DNA from: CAIZGX01 sp044349305 | Lineage (GTDB): Bacteria; Bacteroidota; Bacteroidia; Flavobacteriales_D; Sanyastnellaceae | Length of the DNA: 64,000 bases | Direction: 5' to 3' | NCBI GenBank assembly: GCA_044349305.1 | Contig: JBIKRF010000004.1 | Coordinates: 1-64,000 of the forward strand | Shown here: in pieces, positions 8,182 through 15,934 of the stretch | Numbering within the stretch: the first letter of the stretch is position 1 | How the letters are laid out: each line of letters starts with the position of its first letter | Made by a program: the position numbers and the translations under genes | The notes under the pieces: generated by a model | What the model saw: the letters and a program-made list of their open reading frames with translations, nothing else | What the model was told of the DNA's origin: nothing | Databases searched by the model: none

Positions 8182-9462
8182 ATGAAATACACTTTACTTC
8201 TTCTTTTGATTGTCGCAAATGTTTTTGCTAAAGGACAAATCTATTTCCCACCTAACACAGGTAACACATGGGCCACTATTACTCCAGCGGAATTGGGGTG
8301 GTGTGAAGATCAGATACCAGAGTTGTTAACCTTTCTGGAAAGTAACAATACGAAAGCATTTATTGTGTTGAAGAATGGCAAGATTGTCATTGAGAATTAC
8401 TTCGGGACATTCACGCAGGATAGCCTGTGGTATTGGGCTTCTGCGGGGAAGACACTTACCTCCTATTTGGTTGGAATTGCGCAACAAAACGGACAGCTTT
8501 CGATCAATGATTTAAGTTCAAGTTATTTGGGAAGTGGCTGGACCAGTTGCACTGCCGCTCAGGAAAATAACATTACGGTTCGAAACCAATTAACCATGAC
8601 ATCGGGGTTAGACGATGGTGTTGCAGATCCGTATTGCACCGATCCGAATTGTTTGATTTATTCTGCAGATGCGGGCACACGCTGGGCGTATCACAATGGT
8701 CCCTATACCCTACTCGATGGTGTGTTGGAAGGAGCGACCGGACAGACGTTGAACGGACTTGTCTTTTCAGCCTTGAAGCAACCGACGGGAATGGATGGAT
8801 TCTTTTTTCAGAGTGGATATAACAACGTGTATTTGAGCACTGCACGAAGCATGGCGCGTTTTGGAATCTTAATGCAGAACGGCGGAAATTGGAATGGCAA
8901 TCAGTTGATGACCGACGCGAATTATTATCAAGAAATGATCACGCCTTCTCAGAATCTGAACAACTCATACGGTTACTTGTGGTGGTTGAATGGTCAAAGT
9001 TCATATATGATTCCGCAAACGCAAATTGTAATACCTGGGATGATGTTTCCAAATGCACCTTCAGATGTTTACGCTGCGCTTGGTAGAGATGGACAGTGCC
9101 TGAATGTGAGTCCGAGTGAAGGGTTGGTGTTCATTCGCATGGGCAATGCGCCCGACAATTCGTTGGTTCCGTTTTTATTGAACGATCAGATTTGGGAGAA
9201 GTTGAATTACGTGATGTGCACGCCGGTTGCTGAAGAATCAGATGAAAATTTCTGGTTGAATCAGACTGCTACTTCGGTTCGGATTAACTGGCCTGGGAAG
9301 GGGTTTACTTGTGAAGTTTATGATTCGAAAGGAAATAAAATTATTAGTCACCAATCACGAGTTTCTGAGGAAATCAGCACCAATCACCTCGCCTCTGGGT
9401 TGTATGTCATTCGTTGTTTGAGTGGCGATGCTGTGGAGGTAAGGAAGTTTGTTATTAGGTAA
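8182..9462 (+). CDS. Secreted serine hydrolase (class C beta-lactamase/PBP fold) with T9SS sorting domain
   Basis: A 426-aa protein of the beta-lactamase class C / penicillin-binding-like hydrolase family (often esterases or D-aminopeptidases rather than true lactamases). The ATG at 8182 is preferred over the in-frame GTG at 8161 because it gives a clean signal peptide (MKYTLLLLLIVANVFA). The nucleophile motif SAGK (S94-K97 counted from the GTG) lies in YWASAGKTLTSYL; YHN in WAYHNGPYTLLDG matches the Tyr-x-Asn element. The last 70 residues form a T9SS type A-like sorting domain (EVYDSKGNKI ... LASGLYVIRC ... VRKFVIR), so it should be exported across the outer membrane. It is flanked on both sides by repeats, which suggests an accessory module. 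Confidence 0.85.
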   Translation: MKYTLLLLLIVANVFAKGQIYFPPNTGNTWATITPAELGWCEDQIPELLTFLESNNTKAFIVLKNGKIVIENYFGTFTQDSLWYWASAGKTLTSYLVGIAQQNGQLSINDLSSSYLGSGWTSCTAAQENNITVRNQLTMTSGLDDGVADPYCTDPNCLIYSADAGTRWAYHNGPYTLLDGVLEGATGQTLNGLVFSALKQPTGMDGFFFQSGYNNVYLSTARSMARFGILMQNGGNWNGNQLMTDANYYQEMITPSQNLNNSYGYLWWLNGQSSYMIPQTQIVIPGMMFPNAPSDVYAALGRDGQCLNVSPSEGLVFIRMGNAPDNSLVPFLLNDQIWEKLNYVMCTPVAEESDENFWLNQTATSVRINWPGKGFTCEVYDSKGNKIISHQSRVSEEISTNHLASGLYVIRCLSGDAVEVRKFVIR

Positions 9463-9758
9463 GAAAAGTTGAGAGAGGGGAAGATTTAAAACGAAGTTCC
9501 CATTACAGCGTAGGAATTACGAAGTAGGAATAAAACTTCCAGTTTTCCAATTACGAAGCAGGAATAGCGTAGTTCCAATTACGAAGTTCCCACAAGACAA
9601 GTCTTTTGCACAAGCATTCGCAGAGGAGTTTTACCGTAGTTTTATAGCGCTAAAAAATAACTTAAACATAACCTACCAGAAAGCTATTTGGAAGAATACA
9701 ATCTAACTAATAATAAAAAGTAGTCTTCCTGCTAATTAATTAAACAAAAGATAGAATT
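9463..9758. repeat. Intergenic region with ATTACGAAG repeats
   Basis: Between 9488 and 9592 the sequence repeats variants of ATTACGAAGTAGGAAT and CCAATTACGAAGTTCC; short TTCC...GGAA pairings recur. The same wording occurs at 13827-13860 and, shortened (GTAGTTCCAAC), at 17049-17074. The rest (about 9600-9758) is AT-rich and I see no gene in it. Confidence 0.6.
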
Positions 9759-9812
9759 ATGATTTTGATTTCATCCTTAATTAGTTGCTGTAGATGCTTA
9801 AAAAGTGACAGC

Positions 9813-11453
9813 GTGAAAAAACACATTCAACTGAGAATACTCCTTCTTCTTTCCGCATCAATAGTGAGTGGATTTGTTACAGCACAGGAATCCACTGAGT
9901 CTTCGGAAGTGCTTTCGCAACGTTTGATTAACAACAGAAACATACAAAAGTCAGTGAAATCGACAGGTGTCGTTCGTGTTTTTGTGTTGTCCGGCCAATC
10001 CAATATGCAGGGTCATGGCAAAATCTATGATGGCGCAACCGGTGCCATTGGAGCAGTTATAACATCGTTCACGCCAATTTGTGACGGCACCGAAACCTGT
10101 GATTTCACCTTCAATATGGTAGATAATTATGGAGACGGATGGAACGGGTGGACCTATGATATTTTGCAAGCCGGAATGGTGGTGGCCACCGAAACATTGC
10201 CCGACGGTTCAGCAGGCACTGCCACCATAACGCTGCAAAGCGGTGTTCCGTGTGATGTTGTCGTCAACCAAGCCGGTTCATACGGTGGTGAAATCTCATG
10301 GACACTCACCGACTTAGGAGCTAATGTGGTGGCATTCATGAACGGGCAACAAGAGAACTACCCCTCGCCCAATACGCTGCTTGATGTGATGGAAAATGAC
10401 ACCGATGGCCAGTGGGCTATGTTGCAGACCGCAGGCGAATGGACTGTTTTGGACGATGTCTACCTCCATTTTGAAAACGATGAAGGTACCATCATCAAAG
10501 ACAACGTAACCATTGGCCAAGGAGTGAATCCAAACTACATCGGGCCTGAGCTGATGTTCGCTCATCAAATGGACCAATATTTCGAAGATCCGGTGCTCAT
10601 TATCAAAGCGGCTTGGGGAGGCGTGAGCATAGCCGAAGATTTCCGACCGCCATCGGCAGGCGGGACCACCGGTCCATACTATAACCAGATGTTGGACATT
10701 GTGGAGAGTGTCACGGAAAATCTTGCAACGGAATTCCCGGAGATAGATGCTACAGACTTCGAGATATCAGGATTTGCGTGGTTTCAGGGGTGGAATGATG
10801 CAGCATCCGAAGCTTTCCTCAATGAATATGAGAGCAACCTTTATCATTTGGTAAACGATGTGCGAACCGCCTTTAGTAATCCAGCCCTGCCGGTAGTCAT
10901 TGCCAGTGCTGGACAAGGAGGATATGAACTTTCAGGGGACTGGTGGATGCAGTCCATCCAGAACATAGTGGCCGTGGCCCAAGAAAATGTGGGTTGCAAT
11001 GATTCGCTATACGGCGGCACCGTTGGATTTGTCGACTCCAAAGCATTTTACATGATTGCTGCCGAATCGCCTGATGATGCTGGATACCATTACAACAACA
11101 ATGCACTTACCATGCTCAATGTAGGCAGATCGATGGGTGAACAAATGGTACTTGCCATCAACGACATGGCCTATTGCGAGGGATTCATTTCTGTGCAAGA
11201 AGAAAGCAGAGAATCGCTCATCACTTCCCTGTATCCCAACCCAGCAATAAATACCTTGAATGTAGAGATGTTTGCATGGGACGGTGAGACTACTACAATT
11301 AGGCTGTATGACCCAAAAGGTAGGATTGTATTCGAACGAAATCTATTGAATTCAAAGACTGTCATTGATGTTTCGGCCTTTGCTAAAGGGTTGTATTTAA
11401 TCGAGTGCATCGGAGAAAAGCAGACCGTCAGACAACGAGTGGTCTTGAATTAA
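9813..11453 (+). CDS. Sialate O-acetylesterase-like SGNH hydrolase with inserted domain and T9SS tail
   Basis: A carbohydrate-esterase-like protein (546 aa from GTG 9813; an ATG at 9759 would add 18 residues before the signal peptide KKHIQLRILLLLSASIVSG). The catalytic block GQSNMQGHG opens the SGNH/sialate-acetylesterase domain, and GPELMFA, IIKAAWGG, SGFAWFQGWND and PVVIASAGQGG continue it. Between the GQSNM block and the rest sits about 85 residues containing FNMVDNYGDGWNGW, a GDGWNG-type beta domain common in Bacteroidota secreted proteins; an insertion inside the catalytic fold. The C-terminus (SLYPNPAINTLNVE ... GLYLIECIGE) is a T9SS sorting domain. Codons look richer in G/C than neighbours, a possible sign of transfer (by eye only). 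Confidence 0.8.
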   Translation: MKKHIQLRILLLLSASIVSGFVTAQESTESSEVLSQRLINNRNIQKSVKSTGVVRVFVLSGQSNMQGHGKIYDGATGAIGAVITSFTPICDGTETCDFTFNMVDNYGDGWNGWTYDILQAGMVVATETLPDGSAGTATITLQSGVPCDVVVNQAGSYGGEISWTLTDLGANVVAFMNGQQENYPSPNTLLDVMENDTDGQWAMLQTAGEWTVLDDVYLHFENDEGTIIKDNVTIGQGVNPNYIGPELMFAHQMDQYFEDPVLIIKAAWGGVSIAEDFRPPSAGGTTGPYYNQMLDIVESVTENLATEFPEIDATDFEISGFAWFQGWNDAASEAFLNEYESNLYHLVNDVRTAFSNPALPVVIASAGQGGYELSGDWWMQSIQNIVAVAQENVGCNDSLYGGTVGFVDSKAFYMIAAESPDDAGYHYNNNALTMLNVGRSMGEQMVLAINDMAYCEGFISVQEESRESLITSLYPNPAINTLNVEMFAWDGETTTIRLYDPKGRIVFERNLLNSKTVIDVSAFAKGLYLIECIGEKQTVRQRVVLN

Positions 11454-11560
11454 GTTGGTATGAGGATAAAACCTAAATGATATACTCTCTACATACTAAT
11501 TAAATACGGAGCCCAATACCACCAAACGAACGAAAAATCAATGCTAACAACGCGACTGAT

Positions 11561-11600
11561 AGTGGCGTATTTCGGATGCCGCTCGCCTAGCTAGCTCGAG
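11561..11600. repeat. Dispersed repeat copy (ATTTCGGATGCC element)
   Basis: The block GGCGTATTTCGGATGCC followed by GCTCGCCTAGCTAGCTCGAG recurs in altered form at 13785-13819. Both copies can form a stem around TTTCGG and a second one around CTCGC...GAG. It lies between the esterase-like gene and the following lipoprotein gene. Confidence 0.65.
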
Positions 11601-11654
11601 ACGAAAGATAGATTGTGGCAATTAATAAAACAGCGTAGCGAAAGTAATAACACA

Positions 11655-12197
11655 ATGAAAAGAAATAGTATTCTACTAATTTTCAGCTTGACTTTGCTAA
11701 TCTGTTCCTGCTCAACTATTAAACTTAAAAGCAGAAAAGGAAAAGACATACACTTAGACAAAAGTTCATTTGATGCACTCAGCGGTTCCTTCAAGAACAC
11801 AAAAAATGACACTGTTCATTTTCAAAGAACACTCTTTAGCAATTTCGACTACGATACAGTTTACAATCAGAAAAACCTGATCATCAATTTAACTCCAGTA
11901 GATAAGCACCATATAAAATTAAAGGTGTTGGACAACGAGTTTACTATTGACAGCTTAACTATTAAAGGAAAGTATAGAAGAGGCTATTTCAAAGTTAGAA
12001 GACAGTGGGAAGCTAGCTTTATTGTTGGCCCCTTATTGTGGGTTCTAGGTGACAATTTTAAATATGTGGGCTTGACAAAGGAAAACAAATTGGTAATCAT
12101 AAACTCAGGAGGCGGTAGAGTCATGCTATTGGTTGCCCTCCCTATTTTTGGCGCCGGAAGTGGACAGTTTGAAAATGAATATGAGCGGATTGAATAA
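11655..12197 (+). CDS. Hypothetical lipoprotein
   Basis: 180 aa from the ATG at 11655, chosen because it starts a lipoprotein signal (MKRNSILLIFSLTLLICSC, lipobox LICSC). The mature part has mixed strand/helix character with a later hydrophobic stretch (ASFIVGPLLWVLG) and a C-terminal glycine/hydrophobic segment (VMLLVALPIFGAGSG). I do not recognise a family. It starts a small run of plus-strand accessory genes, ending 30 bases before the next start. Confidence 0.6.
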   Translation: MKRNSILLIFSLTLLICSCSTIKLKSRKGKDIHLDKSSFDALSGSFKNTKNDTVHFQRTLFSNFDYDTVYNQKNLIINLTPVDKHHIKLKVLDNEFTIDSLTIKGKYRRGYFKVRRQWEASFIVGPLLWVLGDNFKYVGLTKENKLVIINSGGGRVMLLVALPIFGAGSGQFENEYERIE

Positions 12198-12227
12198 TCG
12201 ATGCCTACCTATCAGAAAAATGACACC

Positions 12228-12563
12228 ATGAACTATAACCAGAAAAAATTTAGACCAATAAGCAACTCTGAAAACGGAGAAACATCAAATGAAACTCTTT
12301 TTCATTACAAGCAAATTGGAAATATATTAACCTCTGAATATTCAGGTGGAAAGATTAAATATGGTCATCTCATTGGTGTGGTTGACGATTTAGGAAATAT
12401 AGATATGCGTTATCATCAAGTAAATGAAAATGACGAATTGATGACAGGCATTTGCATTTCAAAACCAGAAATTCTTGAGAACGGAAAAATTCGCCTTCAT
12501 GAAAATTGGGAATGGACTTCTGGTGATAAATCAAAAGGAACATCAATAATAGAAGAACAATAA
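12228..12563 (+). CDS. Small cytosolic family protein (often labelled N-acetylglutamate synthase)
   Basis: 111 aa from the ATG at 12228 (MNYNQKKFRPISNSENGE). Close relatives with FRPISNSENG, FHYKQ.GN, EYSGG.I..GHLIG and MRYHQVN are common in Bacteroidota and Firmicutes and are frequently annotated 'N-acetylglutamate synthase'. There is no GNAT motif, so that name is probably wrong. The fold is likely a small beta barrel/lipocalin-like repeat pattern. The upstream ATG at 12201 adds nine non-conserved residues and was not used. Function unknown. Confidence 0.7.
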   Translation: MNYNQKKFRPISNSENGETSNETLFHYKQIGNILTSEYSGGKIKYGHLIGVVDDLGNIDMRYHQVNENDELMTGICISKPEILENGKIRLHENWEWTSGDKSKGTSIIEEQ

Positions 12564-12574
12564 ACCAAATTGTA

Positions 12575-12690
12575 ATGTTACACGAGCACACTTACAAAAT
12601 CACTGCGGCATGGACCTGGAACAAAGGTAAAGGGACTAAAAACGTAAGAACATACGATTGAAGTCATACAGTAACAATTGAAGTAAAGCA
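12575..12690 (+). pseudogene. OsmC-family gene remnant
   Basis: From ATG 12575 the frame reads HEHTYKITAAWTWNKGKGT, then RTYD, a TGA (12659-12661), and continues SHTVTIEVK before similarity ends. This matches the N-terminus of the Bacteroidota OsmC-type peroxiredoxins (pattern H.Y...V.W.GN.G.GT..YR.Y.R.H...I). Only about 40 of roughly 140 codons remain; the two redox cysteines are gone and VanW begins inside the remnant. It is a decayed gene, not a functional ORF. Confidence 0.55.
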
Positions 12691-13508
12691 TGCCCCTTCC
12701 CCATCAAATTGAAAAACCGATTAAGCGTAGTTTTCTTCGAAGTAAATTGGGGAAAGAATATTTCATTTTGAAAAGAAGATTGGTGTGGTTTCTTGAGCGA
12801 AAGAAATTTGCAAAAGTTAATGCTGATGCTGAACTCACTCATTCGCTGATTCAACACAAATCCGTGATGCTTCGTCCTTTGAAAGATGTAGACATGTATC
12901 TTCAGCACAACAAGGTTACGAATCTGAAAATTGCTACTCAGCGAATGCACAAAGTTGTCATTCTTCCGGGACAAGTCTTTTCGTTATGGAAATTGGTTGG
13001 AAGACCGACTGCGAATAAAGGGTATTTGGAAGGGCTCGCGCTTCACAATGGCAACATTTCTACCGACATTGGCGGAGGACTTTGTCAGCTTGGAAATCTT
13101 CTTTATTGGATGGCGCTTCACACACCTTTGACAATAAAAGAACGTTGGAGACATGGCTACGATGTTTTTCCAGATGTGAATAGAACCATTCCGTTCGCAT
13201 GCGGGGCAACGCTTTCATACAACTACATTGATTTGCAATTGGAAAACAAAACGTCTCATTCCTTTCAAATATTCTTGTGGTTAGACGATAAAAATCTGAA
13301 CGGCGAAATCCGCTGTAACGAAAATTTAAATTTAGATTACCGCATTTATGAAACAGATCATCTGTTCCAGCATCAGTGGTGGGGCGGCTATACACGTCAC
13401 AATAAAATTTGGAAGTCGATTCACGACAAATCAACCGGTCTCACCAATGAAGAATTGGTAAGTGAGAACAATGCGATTATGATGTATAATCCTTTGATTG
13501 AAAAATAA
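12690..13508 (+). CDS. VanW family protein
   Basis: A 272-aa cytosolic-looking protein with the VanW core: VILPGQVFSLWKLVGRPT (about 89-106), GYLEGLAL, and DIGGGLCQLGNLLYWMALH (DIGGG at about 128). The C-terminal part (DHLFQHQWWGGYTRHN) is typical of the single-domain Gram-negative VanW form. VanW occurs in some vancomycin-resistance clusters, but its biochemical role is unknown and no van ligase genes are nearby, so resistance is not implied. It is bordered by an OsmC remnant and a hairpin array, a sign of module turnover. Confidence 0.85.
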   Translation: MPLPHQIEKPIKRSFLRSKLGKEYFILKRRLVWFLERKKFAKVNADAELTHSLIQHKSVMLRPLKDVDMYLQHNKVTNLKIATQRMHKVVILPGQVFSLWKLVGRPTANKGYLEGLALHNGNISTDIGGGLCQLGNLLYWMALHTPLTIKERWRHGYDVFPDVNRTIPFACGATLSYNYIDLQLENKTSHSFQIFLWLDDKNLNGEIRCNENLNLDYRIYETDHLFQHQWWGGYTRHNKIWKSIHDKSTGLTNEELVSENNAIMMYNPLIEK

Positions 13509-13522
13509 TTTTCACTTTGAAA

Positions 13523-13574
13523 GAATGTACTTCGTACGAATGCCTTTGGCGAATGCTACGCGAATGTCTTCGAC
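13523..13574. repeat. Hairpin-mosaic array 2 (gaat spacers)
   Basis: Four palindromes, each preceded by GAAT: GTAC-TTC-GTAC, GCC-TTT-GGC, GC-TAC-GC, GTC-TTC-GAC. It begins 15 bases after the VanW stop. The last unit (gaatGTCTTCGAC) is identical to the last unit of array 4 near 17030. Confidence 0.8.
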
Positions 13575-13860
13575 TTTCTAATCTTGAAGATGAGTGAGTA
13601 TTTGAGACACCAGCCCATCCATTTTAGAGCCATGTTTCAAGAATGAAGTCGCAAATTGCGACATCATTTTCAGGGTTCCAATTTGTGACCTTGAACCTGA
13701 AATAGTCTCTGAAGCACTTGAATTTATTGAGGAATTCAAGGTTGCAAATTGTGACCTTGAACGTTATCCCCCAGCTTCACTGGGGGCATTTCGGATGCCA
13801 CTCGCAGAGCGAGCTCTAGGCAACGCAGTTCCAATTATGAAATAGGAATTACGAAGTAGG
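13575..13860. repeat. Mixed repeat region, possible ORF6N gene remnant
   Basis: Contains a GTCGCAAATTGCGAC palindrome (about 13647-13661) and two near-copies of CAAATTGTGACCTTGAAC (13679-13698 and 13744-13762). In frame 13644 reads MKSQIATS, which resembles the SQIATS segment of ORF6N phage-regulator proteins. Then come hairpins CCCCCAG-CTTCA-CTGGGGG (13768-13786), GGCAT-TTCGG-ATGCC (13785-13799) and CTCGC-AGA-GCGAG (13801-13813), the second copy of the 11561 element, and ATTACGAAG repeats (13827-13860). No intact gene seen. Confidence 0.5.
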
Positions 13861-13927
13861 ACCAATCTTCTTCGAAGATCAATTGCAAGCAATCAATCAA
13901 CTGCGTTGATTAATCCTTCGGATTGAC
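13861..13927. repeat. Hairpin-mosaic array 3 (atcaat/attaat spacers)
   Basis: Four palindromes with six-base spacers: accaat, CTTC-TTC-GAAG, atcaat, TGC-AA-GCA, atcaat, CAAC-TGC-GTTG, attaat, CC-TTC-GG, attgac. Spacer words are those of the array at 17726-17960. It ends directly against the promoter-like element in front of the KilA-N gene. Confidence 0.8.
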
Positions 13928-13972
13928 GAATAAGCAGCATATAAACTGCATATAAAAATTGGTGTTTATGCC
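13928..13972 (+). promoter_or_regulatory. Conserved hairpin/promoter-like element, copy 1
   Basis: Starts GAATAAGCAGCATATAA and ends with a hairpin GCATATAAA-AATTGGTG-TTTATGC. The same element, with scattered substitutions, is at 17075-17120 before the DUF4160 gene. In both copies 13 bases separate the hairpin from a -7-like box (CAACTTTG here at 13985). Likely promoter plus operator. Confidence 0.5.
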
Positions 13973-14004
13973 AACTAGCCAATTCAACTTTGTGGCTAAA
14001 AAAA

Positions 14005-14808
14005 ATGGCGAAAATAAAAGTTCAAACAACGGAAATTTCAATTATTCAATTCAACGAAAATGATTTTATTTCACTAACCGATATTTCTTCGGGATTCAAA
14101 GAAGGAAGTGGTCTAATTAGCAAATGGATAACCAACAAGAACACTCTTGAGTATTTATCGATATGGGAAAGAATTCATAATGTTAATTTCAATTACCCCG
14201 AATTCGGTGTAATTGAAAAAGATTCCGGCGTTAACAGATTTACAATGTCCGTTGGTCAATGGATAAGTCGAACAGCGGCAAAAGGATTGACTGTAAAATC
14301 TGGTCGCTATGGCGGGACATATGCTCACAAAGACATTGCATTTCATTTCGCAATGTGGTTAAGTCCTGAGTTTCAAATTTATTTGATCCAAGAATTTCAA
14401 AGATTAAAACAACAAGAGTATAAGGATCTTGGCTGGTCGGTAAAAAGAGAATTAGCTAAAGTGAATTATCACATTCAGACACAAGCAATCAAGGATTTCA
14501 TTGTTCCAAAATTGCTTAGCAAAGATCAAGTGAATACTATTTATGCCAATGAAGCTGATTTATTGAATGTCGCATTATTTGGATTTACCGCTCGCGAATG
14601 GAGAGATCGCAACCCAAGTCTTCAAGGTAACATTCGCGACTATGCGAGTATGAATGAACTTATTTGTTTGTCGAATTTAGAGAACATTAATTCTTTGCTT
14701 ATTCAAGAGAAGTTAGAACAAAAAGAAAGGCTTGTTAAACTCAACCAATTGGCTATTCAGCAAATGACTGTGCTGCAAAATTTGAAATCTCGGGATTTGC
14801 TGAGATAA
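14005..14808 (+). CDS. KilA-N domain protein
   Basis: 267 aa from the ATG at 14005 (a TTG at 13990 is in frame but overlaps the -7-like box). The N-terminal 125 residues are a KilA-N domain, a phage-derived DNA-binding module: ISKWITNKNTLEYL, WIS.TAAKGL, GRYGGTYAHKDIAF and MWLSPEFQIYLI. The rest is helical and charged (about 130-267), ending in a probable coiled coil (IQEKLEQKERLVKLNQLAIQQ). Related proteins occur on phages and as isolated chromosomal genes. No other phage gene is near, so it is probably a domesticated or stand-alone regulator. It is flanked by hairpin arrays on both sides. Confidence 0.88.
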   Translation: MAKIKVQTTEISIIQFNENDFISLTDISSGFKEGSGLISKWITNKNTLEYLSIWERIHNVNFNYPEFGVIEKDSGVNRFTMSVGQWISRTAAKGLTVKSGRYGGTYAHKDIAFHFAMWLSPEFQIYLIQEFQRLKQQEYKDLGWSVKRELAKVNYHIQTQAIKDFIVPKLLSKDQVNTIYANEADLLNVALFGFTAREWRDRNPSLQGNIRDYASMNELICLSNLENINSLLIQEKLEQKERLVKLNQLAIQQMTVLQNLKSRDLLR

Positions 14809-14869
14809 GGTAACAGCACTGAAGTTGTAATTAAGCATTCGGAATTTCTAATCCACTTCGTTGACCAAT

Positions 14870-15035
14870 CCCGAAGGGAAAAATCCTTACAGGACCAATC
14901 CCGAAGGGATGTATCCGCTAGCGGACTGATCCACAGAGTGGATGTATCCCGAAGGGACAAATCCACACAGGACCAATCCCGAAGGGATGCATCCGCTATG
15001 CGGACTGATCCACAGAGTGGATGTATCCCGAAGGG
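14870..15035. repeat. Hairpin-mosaic array 4 (six-base aNNNat spacers)
   Basis: Eleven palindromes with invariant six-base spacers (accaat, atgtat, actgat, acaaat, atgcat): CCC-GAA-GGG five times, CCT-TAC-AGG, CCGC-TA-GCGG, CCAC-AGA-GTGG twice, CC-ACACA-GG, CCGC-TAT-GCGG. A four-palindrome block is duplicated (14894-14956 and 14972-15035) with one base inserted in one loop. The surrounding 14809-14869 and 15036-15223 hold no gene that I can see. Confidence 0.85.
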
Positions 15036-15223
15036 AACTTCGCTCTTACGTCTTTCGACGTATTTTTCAACCCCACCGCTCCTATTCTATTTCTGGCAAA
15101 TGCTCCCAATTGCCCTATAAATCTAGCAAATAGACTTCAACGATTTTTGGGAAGGAGAGAAATGATGAAATCTGGGGTTGAATGAATGAGGAATTTAAGT
15201 ACTTTTAAATAAACGTAATAAAT

Positions 15224-15904
15224 TTGAAAAAGATACTCTTCATACTTGGAATTTTAGGACTGACACTTTGTGAAGGGCTTTACGGTTATAGCCACTTTTT
15301 CAACTCAAATGACAGGCTTGAAATCTCAAGAAAAGAAGTAGAAAAACTTACAGAGCAAGGCCAAATACAAAATGGTGATCTCATTTTTCAAACCTCACTC
15401 TCTGAGCAGAGCAAAGCCATTCAACTTGCGACGAACTCTAAATACTCTCATTGCGGAATTGTATTCAGTAAAAACAATGAGTTCTATGTGTTAGAAGCTA
15501 TTCAGCCGGTTAAGAAAACTCCGCTTGACAAATGGATTGCTCGAGGTAAAGACGGACATTATGTAATTAAACGATTGAAAAATGCCGATGAAGTTTTGAC
15601 AGCCGAGGTACTGCAAAAAATGAAAAGAGAAGGAGAGAAATTCCAAGGCAAAAAATATGATTTGACATTCGAGTGGTCAGACGAAAAAATGTACTGCTCT
15701 GAATTGATTTGGAAAATCTATCAACGCGCCGCAGGAATTGAAATTGGAAAACTTCAGCATCTTGAAGAGTTTGACTTGACAAACAATGTGGTTCGAAAAA
15801 AGCTGAACGAACGATACGGGGAAAAGATTCCACTGAATGAGATTGTCATTTCCCCTGCTGCTATTTTTGAAAGCGATCTATTGATAACGGTTAAATCGAA
15901 TTGA
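15224..15904 (+). CDS. YiiX/YebB-like permuted papain-fold amidase
   Basis: A 226-aa protein of the YaeF/YiiX group (permuted NlpC/P60-like cysteine hydrolases, family C92). Diagnostic segments are IQNGDLIFQ (about 44-52), SKYSHCGIVF with the catalytic His/Cys region, YVLEAIQPV and MYCSELIWKIYQ with Cys of the permuted active site. The N-terminus is a hydrophobic signal or anchor (ILFILGILGLTL). The only available start is TTG at 15224, which itself lies inside a TAAATTTG string (15219-15226); if that is the real -7 box the start needs re-examination. It is followed 30 bases later by the beta-lactamase gene. Confidence 0.75.
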   Translation: MKKILFILGILGLTLCEGLYGYSHFFNSNDRLEISRKEVEKLTEQGQIQNGDLIFQTSLSEQSKAIQLATNSKYSHCGIVFSKNNEFYVLEAIQPVKKTPLDKWIARGKDGHYVIKRLKNADEVLTAEVLQKMKREGEKFQGKKYDLTFEWSDEKMYCSELIWKIYQRAAGIEIGKLQHLEEFDLTNNVVRKKLNERYGEKIPLNEIVISPAAIFESDLLITVKSN

Positions 15905-15934
15905 TGACTGACGAGCTAAAAAAATTAGACTAAC

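Noticed and set aside
12575..12661. 28-codon ORF as a functional small gene
   Set aside because: It continues with recognisable similarity past its stop codon as an OsmC N-terminus, so it is a pseudogene fragment.
12690..13508. VanW as evidence of vancomycin resistance
   Set aside because: Single VanW proteins are widespread and no vanHAX-type genes are present.
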